This document shows positions 51,682 through 60,800 of a DNA stretch of 64,000 bases, one piece after another. Source of the stretch: an uncultured Lachnospiraceae bacterium (GTDB lineage Bacteria > Bacillota > Clostridia > Lachnospirales > Lachnospiraceae); NCBI GenBank assembly GCA_910577275.1, contig CAJTMW010000003.1, positions 124,001 through 188,000 on the forward strand, written 5' to 3'. How positions within the stretch are numbered: position 1 is the stretch's first letter; each line of letters opens with the position of its first letter. The translations under genes and the position numbers were made by a program. The notes under the pieces were generated by a model. That model saw nothing but the letters and a program-made list of their open reading frames with translations, was not told the DNA's origin and did not search any database.

Positions 51682-52511
51682 TGAAAAAAAGAAAAGTATT
51701 GACGCTTATAGGCGATGTGGTCGGAATGGTTCTGTGTCTGTTTATATTTGTGACGCCCTTTCTGTATATGTTTTTAAATTCCATTAAAAATAAGAAGGAA
51801 GCCAACCTGATGTCGCTGGCCCTGCCCACGGAGATTCATTTTGAAAATTATGTGGAAGTGTTAAAGGCCAATAACTACATGCTGATTACGGCATTTAAAA
51901 ACAGTCTGCTGATTGCATTTTTTTCGGTGGCAATTTTGATTCTTGTGGGCTCCATGGCAGGCTATGTGCTGCAGAGACGCTCGGATAAGACCATGACGGT
52001 TGCCAATGCGCTGATTATGTCCGGGCTGATGGTGCCTCCGGCAATCCTGCCCACAATCTGGGTGCTGCAGGGAATGCATATATACAAGACCCTGTTTGGA
52101 ATGATAACGGTGGAGGTGGCGTTATGTATTCCCTTTACCATTATGCTGTACCGCGGATTTATGGGAACCATACCGAAGGAACTGGAGGAGGCCGGACTGA
52201 TTGACGGCTGCAGCCCTTTCCAGATATTTACGAAGATTGTCTTTCCGCTGTTAAAACCGGTGACGTCAACGGTAATTATTTTAAATGCGGTGAATATTTT
52301 TAATGATTTTACCAATCCTCTGTATTTTCTTCCGGGAAATGCCAATGCAACGGTTCAGCTTACGTTGTATAATTTTAAGGGAAAATATGAAAGCTCCTAT
52401 AATCTGATGTTTGCCGATGTACTGGTAATTACGATTCCCATGCTGATTCTGTTTATCTTCTTTAATAAGAAGATTATAGACGGAATGGTAGCAGGAGCTG
52501 TAAAGGGGTAA
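51681..52511 (+). CDS. Carbohydrate ABC transporter permease (MalG/UgpE type)
   Basis: The 276-residue protein has six membrane helices and the EAA loop ELEEAGLIDGCSPFQIFTKI. It starts at an ATG that shares a base with the previous stop codon. It forms the channel with the MalF-type subunit. The operon contains no ATPase, so a shared ATPase is needed. The sensor kinase gene starts 8 bases after its stop, so transport and sensing genes are probably one transcript. Confidence 0.93.
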   Translation: MKKRKVLTLIGDVVGMVLCLFIFVTPFLYMFLNSIKNKKEANLMSLALPTEIHFENYVEVLKANNYMLITAFKNSLLIAFFSVAILILVGSMAGYVLQRRSDKTMTVANALIMSGLMVPPAILPTIWVLQGMHIYKTLFGMITVEVALCIPFTIMLYRGFMGTIPKELEEAGLIDGCSPFQIFTKIVFPLLKPVTSTVIILNAVNIFNDFTNPLYFLPGNANATVQLTLYNFKGKYESSYNLMFADVLVITIPMLILFIFFNKKIIDGMVAGAVKG

Positions 52512-52518
52512 TAAAAAT

Positions 52519-54300
52519 ATGCGTTTCAGGCGTAAAATGATTTTATCTTATGCGGCTCTGGCCTTTGTCCTTTCGCTGCTCCTTGGATTTTTGTGGTGTT
52601 ATTTCAATATCAGGGAGCTGCGGATGGAAAAGGTTGATAATCTGAATTTTCTTTCAAGGCAGTTTTCGATTCAGTTTGACAGCACCTATGACGTTATGAA
52701 TCAGGTCACGGATTATATACTTTCCGATATGGACATGCTCGACGCCATCAGAGGGCTATCCAATTCTGATAATCAGTACTATGACAGGATGCGGATAGCT
52801 CATGAGACAACGCTGAGAAATAAGCTGAGCAATAACTATCTTTTGTCGAATTTTTACCGGGTAATTTTCTTTAATCCCAATGGAAATCTGGTCTACTGCA
52901 CTATGAACAATGACGAATCGTTCATAGATATTGTCATGAATGAGGAAAATAATCAGTGGCTCGGGGAGGTGGATTTGCTTTACGGTAAACCCTTTCTGAC
53001 GGGCGTACACAAGGATAACTGGAAAAGGGATAAAAAGGAAGAAATTTTTTCCATGATTCGGGCCATTCAGGGAGAGCGAATGGGTTATATTGAGGTGCAG
53101 CAGAAGGCTTCTGTTCTGGAAGAAATGTTTTATCTTCCGGACGACAGCATCGACGTCATAGCGGTTCTGCCGGACAATACCGTGCTGTATTCCGATGCGG
53201 ACGGACAGACGAAAATGCTTATGAATCTGGCAGAAGGAAAGGGTGACGGAAATTACCAGCTCGGGGACAGCCTGATTTCTGTCAGCACCACCAGAGCCGG
53301 CGTCAGAATGATTCTGGCGGAAAATATGAAAATGACGGGCAGGGCGGAAAAAAATACCCTGTTTTTTGCATTTTTACTTATTGTCTGTGTGTTCGGTCTG
53401 TTTATGCTGTTTATAGTTCTGATATCCAATCGCCTGACACAGCCTATTCATGAAATCAGGGCGCTGATGGAGCAGACGGAAACCACGGATATCAGTAAGG
53501 CGGTGAGAATCAATACCACCGATGATGAGATTGTAGCTTTTGGACATGCCTATGAAAATCTTTTAAAACGCCTTGGCGAAGCGGCGGATACGGAAAAGAA
53601 GCTGTCAATTTTACAGCTGCAGGCACAGTTTGACGCTCTGCAGGCGCAGGTAAATCCGCATTTTCTCTATAACGTTCTGAATGTGATTTCCACCAGAGGG
53701 CTTGAGGACGGCGATGAGGGAATCTGTGAAATCTGCGGAAATCTGGCCGGTATGCTGCGGTATTCCACCAGTAATGTGGAGAGATACGCCCCGGTGAGGG
53801 ACGAGCTGGATTACATGAAACGCTATGTGAACCTGCTGCAGTTCCGTTATGAGGAGCGGCTCTGTGTGGAGATTACCTGCGATACGTCCATAGAAAAGGA
53901 AATCCTGCCCAAAATCGTCCTTCAGCAGTTAATTGAAAACAGTGTTCTCCACGGCTATAATAATGAAGATGTGGTAATGCAGATTCAGGTAAGAGGCTTT
54001 CGGGATAATACAGGGTGGTATATCCGAATGGAGGATAACGGCGAGGGAATAAAGGAAGACGTTTTGCATGACCTGCGCCGGGGAATAAAGGAAATCAGGG
54101 AAAAGATTCACGTGCGCAACAGCGCGATTGAAATGGAAATAGGCGGTATGGGGCTGCTGAACCTGTATGCGAGACTGTATCTTCTATATGCGGATAAGCT
54201 GGTCTTTGAGCTGGAAAATACAAAGGAGCGCGGGGCTGCGGTTACCATTGGAGTAAAAACGGAGAGGGAAGAAAATGTACAGCGTACTGGTAGCAGATGA
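52519..54300 (+). CDS. YesM/LytS-type sensor histidine kinase
   Basis: The 593-residue kinase has a membrane helix at about 10-28 and an extracytoplasmic sensor of roughly 250 residues. A second helix (FFAFLLIVCVFGLFMLFIVL) precedes HAMP (SNRLTQPIHEIRALMEQ). The His_kinase domain has QAQVNPHFLYNVLNVIS with the phospho-His, and the ATPase part has IVLQQLIENSVLHGYN and MEDNGEGIKED. Such kinases pair with AraC-type response regulators to sense sugars outside the cell in Firmicutes. The gene overlaps its regulator by 26 bases. Confidence 0.94.
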   Translation: MRFRRKMILSYAALAFVLSLLLGFLWCYFNIRELRMEKVDNLNFLSRQFSIQFDSTYDVMNQVTDYILSDMDMLDAIRGLSNSDNQYYDRMRIAHETTLRNKLSNNYLLSNFYRVIFFNPNGNLVYCTMNNDESFIDIVMNEENNQWLGEVDLLYGKPFLTGVHKDNWKRDKKEEIFSMIRAIQGERMGYIEVQQKASVLEEMFYLPDDSIDVIAVLPDNTVLYSDADGQTKMLMNLAEGKGDGNYQLGDSLISVSTTRAGVRMILAENMKMTGRAEKNTLFFAFLLIVCVFGLFMLFIVLISNRLTQPIHEIRALMEQTETTDISKAVRINTTDDEIVAFGHAYENLLKRLGEAADTEKKLSILQLQAQFDALQAQVNPHFLYNVLNVISTRGLEDGDEGICEICGNLAGMLRYSTSNVERYAPVRDELDYMKRYVNLLQFRYEERLCVEITCDTSIEKEILPKIVLQQLIENSVLHGYNNEDVVMQIQVRGFRDNTGWYIRMEDNGEGIKEDVLHDLRRGIKEIREKIHVRNSAIEMEIGGMGLLNLYARLYLLYADKLVFELENTKERGAAVTIGVKTEREENVQRTGSR

Positions 54301-55747
54301 CGAGCCTGCAGCACGTAAGCATATTGAAACGATTATTGCCAGAAAGTGTCCGGGGTACTATGTGGCGGGGAGCGTGAGCAACGGCGGTGAGGCGTTAAAG
54401 AAAGTAAGGCAGCTACAGCCGGATGTCCTGATTACGGATATTCGGATGCCGGTACTAAACGGAATAGAGCTGGTAAAGCGGATTGTGGAGGAAAAGGAAG
54501 ATATTATTATCGTGCTTGTCAGCGGCTACTCGGATTTTAGCTATGCGCAGTCCGCTATCAGGCTGGGCGTCAGCGATTATATCTTAAAGCCTGTGGTGCC
54601 TTCGGAGCTGCAGAGAATGCTGGAGGGTCTGGAAGAGCGTTTGAAGGTGCAGTATTGGAGAAACAGAAACCTGATTATCCGAAAACTGTGCGCCGGAGAC
54701 GAGCTTTCGGAGAAAATAATTGACAGATACTTTTCAGAAGGACTTTATGATGCTGCGATAATCCGCATGAACGGGCTGCCATGCCGTTTTTCAGGATATG
54801 GAAGAAAGGAAATATTTTCCGACGTCAACGAGAGGATGCTGATTTACGGGAGAGACGAGAGGGAGATGCTCTGTATCTGCCCCCACGAGCTGATAGAGGA
54901 GCAGGATTTCCCTGGGCTGATACAGTCTGAAATAGAAAAACAAAAATCAGGCACAGAATATTTTACAGTGGTAATGTCAGATGAGCCGGTGAAGACTATG
55001 GGGCTGGCTGAAACCATTGAAAAGCTGTATCAGACTCTGGCAAGAAGGCTCGTATTAGGGAAGAACAGAGTGATTCATCTGGAGGAACCCGGCGGCGCCG
55101 AACGGGAGGGGAATATTCAGGATTATCTGTATCCCCTTCAGGCGTACTGTAAAAAGAAGAACCGCCAGAAGGCGCGGGAGGAGGTAAAGCGTCTTCTGCT
55201 TTTGTGGGGGGAGGAGGAACGTCCGCAGCTCTGGGTGGAGAATATGTTTAATCATATCCTGTACGTTTTGCAGGAGTTTGGAGAAAAGCGCTCCTGCGAG
55301 GGGGAACTGGGATTCCTAATCGAGGAGGCTTTTGCCAACGCTGAAAATATGCAGGAGCTGAGTGAAAATATCGACCAGATTTTGTTTGCCAGTGCGGAAG
55401 AAAATCCTGTGTTTGAGAAGATGGATACCCGTGAATATTATGAAAAGGTGATGAAATACATAGGGGATAACTTTTCCAGACAGCTGACGCTTGCCTCTGT
55501 CGGGCGGGAGATGGGGATTTCACAGCCGTATTTGAGCAAGCTGCTTAGAAAGTACGGCGACGAGTCCTTTACGGTGTGCCTGACCAGACTTCGAATGGAG
55601 AGAGCAAAGGAGCTGATGAGCGTTCCCGGACAGAAGCTGTATATTAAAGATATTGCGGAGCAGGTGGGGTATAAGGACCAGTTTTATTTCAGCCGCATGT
55701 TTCGGGCGTATACGGGGCAGAGTCCGTCGGATTTTTATAACGGATGA
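54275..55747 (+). CDS. YesN-type AraC response regulator
   Basis: The 490-residue protein has an N-terminal receiver (VADDEPAARKHIETIIARKC, QPDVLITDIRMPVLNGIELV with the phospho-acceptor Asp, SDYILKPV) and a middle region of about 250 residues. A C-terminal AraC domain (about 392-488) has LTLASVGREMGISQPYLSKL and IKDIAEQVGYKDQFYFSRMF. It should activate the import operon before it and perhaps the divergent GH106-like gene. The start lies within the kinase gene, GGGAAGA upstream. Confidence 0.94.
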   Translation: MYSVLVADDEPAARKHIETIIARKCPGYYVAGSVSNGGEALKKVRQLQPDVLITDIRMPVLNGIELVKRIVEEKEDIIIVLVSGYSDFSYAQSAIRLGVSDYILKPVVPSELQRMLEGLEERLKVQYWRNRNLIIRKLCAGDELSEKIIDRYFSEGLYDAAIIRMNGLPCRFSGYGRKEIFSDVNERMLIYGRDEREMLCICPHELIEEQDFPGLIQSEIEKQKSGTEYFTVVMSDEPVKTMGLAETIEKLYQTLARRLVLGKNRVIHLEEPGGAEREGNIQDYLYPLQAYCKKKNRQKAREEVKRLLLLWGEEERPQLWVENMFNHILYVLQEFGEKRSCEGELGFLIEEAFANAENMQELSENIDQILFASAEENPVFEKMDTREYYEKVMKYIGDNFSRQLTLASVGREMGISQPYLSKLLRKYGDESFTVCLTRLRMERAKELMSVPGQKLYIKDIAEQVGYKDQFYFSRMFRAYTGQSPSDFYNG

Positions 55748-55905
55748 GAAAATTAATTGCAAAAAACAAAGAATAATTCTCCATTTTTTACAGATAATAA
55801 CTCCATGACTTGTGTAAAGCAGGAAACTTAAATAACTGTTTAAGGACAGGGATTTATGTTTACAATAAGAGAATGAGCGAACGAAGGAAATGGAGGAAGT
55901 GATAA

Positions 55906-56451
55906 ATGAAAGCAACAGGCATTGTCAGGCGGATAGACGACTTGGGGCGTATTGTTATACCAAAGGAAATCAGGCGGACCCTCCGCATCAGAGAAAGCGA
56001 CCCGCTGGAAATTTTTACCGACAGGGAAGGCGAGATAATATTAAAAAAATATTCTCCTATTGGGGAAATGAATACATTTGCAAAGCAGTATGCGGAAAGC
56101 CTTTCGCAGGCATCGGGAAGGACGGCGCTCATCGCGGACAGGGACCAGTTCATTGCGGTGTCAGGCGGGTACAGGAGCCTTTTGGGGAAATCCATCAGCA
56201 AGGAGCTGGAGGAAAAGCTGAACAACAGGGAAATGATTCTTGCCTCGAAGGAGGATTCGGATTTTATCCCCATTACGCAGGACGTCACGGACGACTTTAC
56301 CCAGGAGGCAATAACGCCTATTATCTGCGAGGGAGATATGATTGGCGGCGTGGTGCTGATTGATAACGGCGAGAAAGGGAAGATGGGAGAAGTGGAGCAG
56401 AAGCTGATACAGTCGGCAGCCGGCTTTCTGGGAAGGCAGATGGAACAGTAA
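55906..56451 (+). CDS. spoVT: Stage V sporulation protein T (AbrB family)
   Basis: SpoVT is the late-forespore regulator of sporulation and germination genes. The 181-residue protein has an AbrB-type swapped-hairpin DNA-binding domain (KATGIVRRIDDLGRIVIPKE and IRRTLRIRESDPLEIFTDRE, residues 2-45). A GAF-like C-terminal domain follows (about 60-178). Length and layout match SpoVT rather than AbrB. GGAGGAAG precedes the ATG. It has its own 158-base upstream region; I could not identify a convincing forespore-sigma promoter by eye. It ends at an intrinsic terminator. Confidence 0.93.
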   Translation: MKATGIVRRIDDLGRIVIPKEIRRTLRIRESDPLEIFTDREGEIILKKYSPIGEMNTFAKQYAESLSQASGRTALIADRDQFIAVSGGYRSLLGKSISKELEEKLNNREMILASKEDSDFIPITQDVTDDFTQEAITPIICEGDMIGGVVLIDNGEKGKMGEVEQKLIQSAAGFLGRQMEQ

Positions 56452-56474
56452 ATGTGCTTTAGTGCAGACAAAAA

Positions 56475-56512
56475 AGGTATCTCAAAACGGGAAGGTTTTG
56501 CGATACCTCTTT
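56475..56512 (+). terminator. Intrinsic terminator of spoVT
   Basis: AGGTATC and CAAAAC (56475-56488) pair with GTTTTG and GATACCT (56495-56508) around GGGAAG, with one T-C mismatch, then CTTTTA. It ends the spoVT transcript. Confidence 0.8.
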
Positions 56513-56577
56513 TATGCTTATATAAATATGAGATTAAAATGCTGTAAAAATCAAGGAAAAATTTTACAGCACTAATA

Positions 56578-57177
56578 TTAAACGTGATACATCACAAGCG
56601 CCTCCCGGCAGGCTGTCTCGCCCATCTCATAGTAGTCTCTGGAAGTGCGGTTCAGGCGGCGGATGGCAACGCTGCGGTTTGCTGTCTTTGGCTTGTCGCT
56701 GATAAAAGTAATTTCATCCGTGGCATATTCCTTATCCAAATCCGGGTCGTCCTCCTCCTCGTAAAAAGGGTCGAAAAGCAGAACCCTCTCATCCTCAAGT
56801 CCGGTCAGAAGAACATAATGGCCCACGTCGAGATAGAGATACAGCACCACCACTCCTCCCTTTTCAAGAGCCTGCCAGATTGGGCTTCCAGGTGTAAGGC
56901 TCACGGTATCCCCGGAGTAATGCTCGCAGCGGAGCGGAAAGTTTTTCCTTTCGCTGAAATGATTGAGCCAGCAGGTCATATAGCTCATAGCGGCAGGCGA
57001 AGTACCGTGCTTGCAGAGCTCGCCCGCTTCATTATATGTATCCATGCAGTAGAGCATGATGAATTTCACAAGGTCGGGAAAAATTTCCTCCCGCTCAAAG
57101 AGATAGCGGATGCCGTTTAATATGGAAACGGGGCCGCAGTCGTATTCGGTGGTCTGATAATTCAGTAAATTTTTCAT
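56578..57177 (-). CDS. C39-like cysteine peptidase-family protein
   Basis: The 199-residue protein has the papain-like C39 layout: LLNYQTTEYDCGPVSILNGI (Cys 14, with Gln 8 as a possible oxyanion residue), LYLDVGHYVLLTGLEDE (His 120) and VLLFDPFYEEED (Asp 136). All three catalytic positions are present. There is no signal peptide and no ABC transporter fused or nearby, unlike bacteriocin-processing C39 domains. It looks like a stand-alone cytoplasmic peptidase or amidohydrolase of unknown substrate. It is convergent with spoVT. Confidence 0.78.
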   Translation of the reverse strand: MKNLLNYQTTEYDCGPVSILNGIRYLFEREEIFPDLVKFIMLYCMDTYNEAGELCKHGTSPAAMSYMTCWLNHFSERKNFPLRCEHYSGDTVSLTPGSPIWQALEKGGVVVLYLYLDVGHYVLLTGLEDERVLLFDPFYEEEDDPDLDKEYATDEITFISDKPKTANRSVAIRRLNRTSRDYYEMGETACREALVMYHV

Positions 57178-57284
57178 TGAGGTACTCCATTAAAATGTTT
57201 AAAAGTATATGCAAAGTGATTGTAATATACTGCTGTTTGCGGGATTTGTCAAGAATGCGCTTTATGGCCTAAATTCCGGGTAAG

Positions 57285-58421
57285 TCAATGAGATAAATAT
57301 TCAGAAAGCATTTCATGTGTACAGTCACGAATATCACTTGCAATAGTCTTTGCCTTTGCCTCGTTGATTCCAATATTTCGGGCAACGGCAATTAAATCCT
57401 GAAATCCAGGATTCCGCCCTTCGCCATTTATGGTAGTTGCGTGTTCTCCGCCAAGGGAATAGCTGTAGGTAAGGTCATAAGCAGGGGAAAGAACCCATCT
57501 TTCTTCCTTTTCATTATATAAAAATGTAAAATTCTTGGAATGGTCGTCCCTGTTATGGGCAAATACATTAAAGCACATGAGACGGTACATTTTTTCGACT
57601 TCCGAAAAGTTTTTGGTGATTTCCAGCGTAAGTTTCATCAGAAGATTGTAATCCAGATTCGGGAGCCGGTGGGAGGTCTCGAGAAGCGCGCTTACGGAAA
57701 CCATGTGGATTCGCACCGCCATTTCTTTTGAATCCTTTGCTCTGTCAAATCTTTTTGTGCCGAAATAACCATTGCAGAGTGCAGAGGGAAAAAGCCGCGT
57801 TTCCGCCATTTCCAGACCGCACGCTCTGGCGCAAAGAGAATAATCGTATTCCTGCCTGCCGATATTTTCACTGTCGTCAGAGGAAGGAAATTTGATAATC
57901 CATTCCTCCCCGTCTATATTTGTGAGTATTTTCGGCCTTGCGCCACCGGAGGAACCGCCGAGACGAAATAGTTTATCTAAATCCTGGCATGGTTCGGAAT
58001 TTAAGATGTCACGGCATTTCCGGGAAATAATATCCAGATTCCAATCAGAGGGAGCTGTTTCAAAGGAAATATCCGGCTCATAGGTAAGCGCGCCCATTCC
58101 CGAGGAACCGACAATTGCCAACCGGACGAGACGCCCGATTTTCGCCGGTTCTATATGGTGGTTGAGCAAAAGGCGGTCAACTAAAAGACGGCCAAAACCG
58201 TCAGGAAGGCTGTCTGCAAACACACCAAATAAGCCGTCGAAAGGGTCGGCTTTTGGGATAAAAACTTTTTTTTGCCGGGGAAGAGAAAAGGGGCTGATGG
58301 AAAACCCGTCTTCCAGCCATTGTTTTTCATATTCAAAGGCAGCGAGGTATTTTTTATAAACAGCCAGCTTTCCGACTTTTCTTTGATGATAAAATACGTT
58401 TACCTGTTCAATTTCCTGCAT
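57285..58421 (-). CDS. hipA: HipA-family serine/threonine kinase (toxin of hipBA-type module)
   Basis: The 378-residue protein has the HipA N-terminal subdomain (VFYHQRKVGKLAVYKKYLAA, FGVFADSLPDGFGRLLVDRL). The kinase core has RLGGSSGGARPKI in the P-loop-like region, EWIIKFPSS (Lys) and FAHNRDDHSKNFTFLY (catalytic Asp), then SPAYDLTYSYS (metal Asp). HipA in E. coli phosphorylates glutamyl-tRNA synthetase; the target here is not known. Start codon lies inside the hipB-like gene, a 14-base overlap, so the pair is co-translated. Confidence 0.9.
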   Translation of the reverse strand: MQEIEQVNVFYHQRKVGKLAVYKKYLAAFEYEKQWLEDGFSISPFSLPRQKKVFIPKADPFDGLFGVFADSLPDGFGRLLVDRLLLNHHIEPAKIGRLVRLAIVGSSGMGALTYEPDISFETAPSDWNLDIISRKCRDILNSEPCQDLDKLFRLGGSSGGARPKILTNIDGEEWIIKFPSSDDSENIGRQEYDYSLCARACGLEMAETRLFPSALCNGYFGTKRFDRAKDSKEMAVRIHMVSVSALLETSHRLPNLDYNLLMKLTLEITKNFSEVEKMYRLMCFNVFAHNRDDHSKNFTFLYNEKEERWVLSPAYDLTYSYSLGGEHATTINGEGRNPGFQDLIAVARNIGINEAKAKTIASDIRDCTHEMLSEYLSH

Positions 58422-58695
58422 TTATAATTTCCTCAATAGAAAGGGGAGGCACATCCGCAAAAAGCCGTTCCAGTTCCCCTGATATATCAAGAGCAATGGC
58501 AATCTTAATCAGGGAAAGAAGGGATATTTCACCGCTTTGCTCAAAGCGTTTCAGGGAGCCTAAGCTCACGCCGGAAAGCTCGCTAAGCCTGCGCTGCGAT
58601 ATTTTCCGTCTTTTGCGAATGCCGCGTATACGTTCCGCAATCTGCCGCTCGATTTCAGGGGGAGTTTTACGTAAAAAAGAAAATGATGTATTCAT
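58408..58695 (-). CDS. hipB: HipB-like XRE antitoxin/regulator
   Basis: The 95-residue protein has a Cro/CI helix-turn-helix at about 14-70 (ERIRGIRKRRKISQRRLSEL, SGVSLGSLKRFEQSGEISLL). A short C-terminal acidic part (FADVPPLSIEEIINAG) may contact HipA. It precedes and overlaps the kinase gene in antitoxin-first order. A perfect 14-base palindrome begins one base upstream of its start codon, and a related one lies further up, so autorepression is likely. Confidence 0.88.
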   Translation of the reverse strand: MNTSFSFLRKTPPEIERQIAERIRGIRKRRKISQRRLSELSGVSLGSLKRFEQSGEISLLSLIKIAIALDISGELERLFADVPPLSIEEIINAGN

Positions 58696-58696
58696 G

Positions 58697-58752
58697 GCTA
58701 ATATATTAGCTTAAATGAAAAATAAATGCAAGTTTTAGCTAATATTATAGCT
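58697..58752. promoter_or_regulatory. Two HipB operator candidates with promoter -10
   Basis: GCTAATATATTAGC (58697-58710) is a perfect palindrome directly before the hipB start. AGCTAATATTATAGCT (58737-58752) is a close relative about 40 bases away. On the minus strand the second contains TATAAT, a likely -10 box, so repressor binding would block transcription. Confidence 0.65.
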
Positions 58753-58876
58753 GAAAAAATCAATGAAATTAAAAATAAAGTACAGCTTATAATACCGGCA
58801 AAAAATACAGATACTTTATCATATGAAGATTTACGGAGTCTTTGCGGAAGTTTTTTTAAATTTAGTTTGGAGAATA

Positions 58877-58905
58877 TTGACATTTCGACCCTGTAACAGT
58901 ATAAT
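58877..58905 (+). promoter_or_regulatory. Consensus promoter of the oligopeptide ABC operon
   Basis: TTGACA (58877-58882), a 17-base spacer and TATAAT (58900-58905), exact sigma-A consensus. It leaves a leader of about 130 bases before the start at 59041. The 327-base gap holds nothing else I can identify besides the hipB operators. Confidence 0.85.
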
Positions 58906-59040
58906 GAACCAACTGTTAAAAAATCAGCATCGGACGTGAAATGCGCCTGGTGCTGTATTAAAGGGGAGAGAATTATTTGTGTCTGCGCTGCGTCCACAAT
59001 CTCCGCAAATAAAAAGAGCAGTGAGGAAGTGAGGGATACT

Positions 59041-60735
59041 ATGAAAAAATCAATCAAAAGCATTATCAGCCTTCTGATGGTACTGGCATTTACACTGGCT
59101 ATGGCCGGCTGCGGAAATTCCGACAACAATCAGGGCGATACAATAAATGAGACACAGGGTGAAACAGTGGGAGGCAGTACGGCCGAAGAAAATGAAGGTA
59201 ACGGAGGAGCCGCACAGGCAGCTCCCGGAGAAAAAATTGTAAACGTAGGCGTTACGGATTCCCTTGGCGGCATCAACCCTTTTGCCATTGACCAGACGGA
59301 AATCAACAAGTATGCGGTGGGGCTCATGTTCCTGCCGTTAGTGGAGCTTGACAAGGACTTGAATTTCCAGAATATGCTGGCGGATTCGATTACGACAGAG
59401 GACAATATCCATTTTACGGTACACATTGACGATAAGGCGACCTGGTCTGACGGAACGCCGGTAACGGCTGCCGACGTGGAGTATTCCGTGCGCCGTCTTG
59501 CCAGCCCGGTTGTAAACAACACGACGCTGATGCTTTACGCCTTTGAGGGTGTGGGCGACGACGGTTATGTGGAAGAGGGCGCGGAAAGCGTGGAAGGTAT
59601 TCAGATTATTGACGACAAGACGGTTGAGTTTACGTCCAAATACCCTATGGCGCTTACCACCTTTGAAAATACCTATGCCAGATATCTTCACACCATGCCG
59701 AAGCATATCATCGAGAAGTTCAGCGAGGCGGAGCTTACCACGGCAGACTGGTTCAACTGCCCTGACGTCATCAGCGGCCCGTATTTTCTGACGGATTATG
59801 ATAACGACCATTATATTTCCTATACGGCCAATACCGATTACTGGAAGGGCGCGCCCAAGATTGACAAATTAAATATCAGAATCGTGGACGCCAGCCAGAT
59901 TTATGCCGGCCTGCAGTCGGGAGAAATCGATATTACCCATCACACGATGACGGCAGTACCCCAGGAGGACTTTGAAAGTATAGAAGCCCTTGAAAATGTG
60001 GAAACTGTATATGGAGCGCCAATCACCAACCAGTCCGCATTTATTCAGACGGCAAACCTTCCTGATGCAAGGGTGCGTCAGGCTCTTGTCTATGCAATTG
60101 ACAGGCAGCAGCTTGTAGACCAGCTCTTAAAGGGACACGGCGAGGTGGTGGATGGCTTCCTTTCATCGGCAAGCCCGTTCTTTGACGAGAGCGTTACCCC
60201 GATTCCCTACGACCCGGAAAAGGCAAAGGCGCTTCTTGAGGAAGCCGGATGGGACGGCTCCCAGACGCTTCGTTTTTATGTGAATTCCGGCGACAGCACC
60301 TTTGTGAACGGCGCTCAGGTTCTGGTGGCCCAGTGGGCGGCGGTTGGAATCAAGGTGGAAGTACAGACTGTGGATTTGGCAACTCTTATGACGATTGCGG
60401 GAACCACGGATTATGATATCCTTGCCGTGCAGTACACTTATGCGCCGGTTGACCCGTACCCTGACGTAGACTGGCTCCTTAGCGGCGAAGGAAGCTGGAC
60501 CGGTTATTCCAGCGAGACCATCAGAGACGCTCTGGTGAAAACTCAGGAGACCAGCGACGTGGACGAAATCAGGGCTTTATATTCGATTGTAGACAAAACG
60601 GTTCAGGAGGACGTTCCCATGTTCTCCGCATATATCATCAGCGCCCAGGGAGCGGTGAGCAATCGCTTAAGCGGCGCGCAGCCCAGCGCTTACGGGTTCT
60701 TTAACGACGTGCAGAACTGGGACGTTGCAGAATAA
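59041..60735 (+). CDS. Peptide ABC transporter substrate-binding lipoprotein (family 5)
   Basis: The 564-residue protein has a lipoprotein signal (IISLLMVLAFTLAMAG, lipid Cys 24) and a short Asn/Glu/Gly linker. A DppA/OppA-type domain follows: VGLMFLPLVELDKDLNFQNM, FTVHIDDKATWSDGTPVTAA and DARVRQALVYAIDRQQLVDQ are family landmarks. GTGAGGG precedes ATG 59041; an upstream in-frame ATG adds a cysteine-rich non-signal stretch and is rejected. It is first in an operon with two ATPases and two permeases. Ligand (peptide, nickel or other) is not decided by sequence alone. Confidence 0.93.
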   Translation: MKKSIKSIISLLMVLAFTLAMAGCGNSDNNQGDTINETQGETVGGSTAEENEGNGGAAQAAPGEKIVNVGVTDSLGGINPFAIDQTEINKYAVGLMFLPLVELDKDLNFQNMLADSITTEDNIHFTVHIDDKATWSDGTPVTAADVEYSVRRLASPVVNNTTLMLYAFEGVGDDGYVEEGAESVEGIQIIDDKTVEFTSKYPMALTTFENTYARYLHTMPKHIIEKFSEAELTTADWFNCPDVISGPYFLTDYDNDHYISYTANTDYWKGAPKIDKLNIRIVDASQIYAGLQSGEIDITHHTMTAVPQEDFESIEALENVETVYGAPITNQSAFIQTANLPDARVRQALVYAIDRQQLVDQLLKGHGEVVDGFLSSASPFFDESVTPIPYDPEKAKALLEEAGWDGSQTLRFYVNSGDSTFVNGAQVLVAQWAAVGIKVEVQTVDLATLMTIAGTTDYDILAVQYTYAPVDPYPDVDWLLSGEGSWTGYSSETIRDALVKTQETSDVDEIRALYSIVDKTVQEDVPMFSAYIISAQGAVSNRLSGAQPSAYGFFNDVQNWDVAE

Positions 60736-60800
60736 TAAGCATTGTTGCTTTGTATGGAAGTGCGCCGCAGGTGCGGGGCATGTGTAAGTGAGGAAATGCG

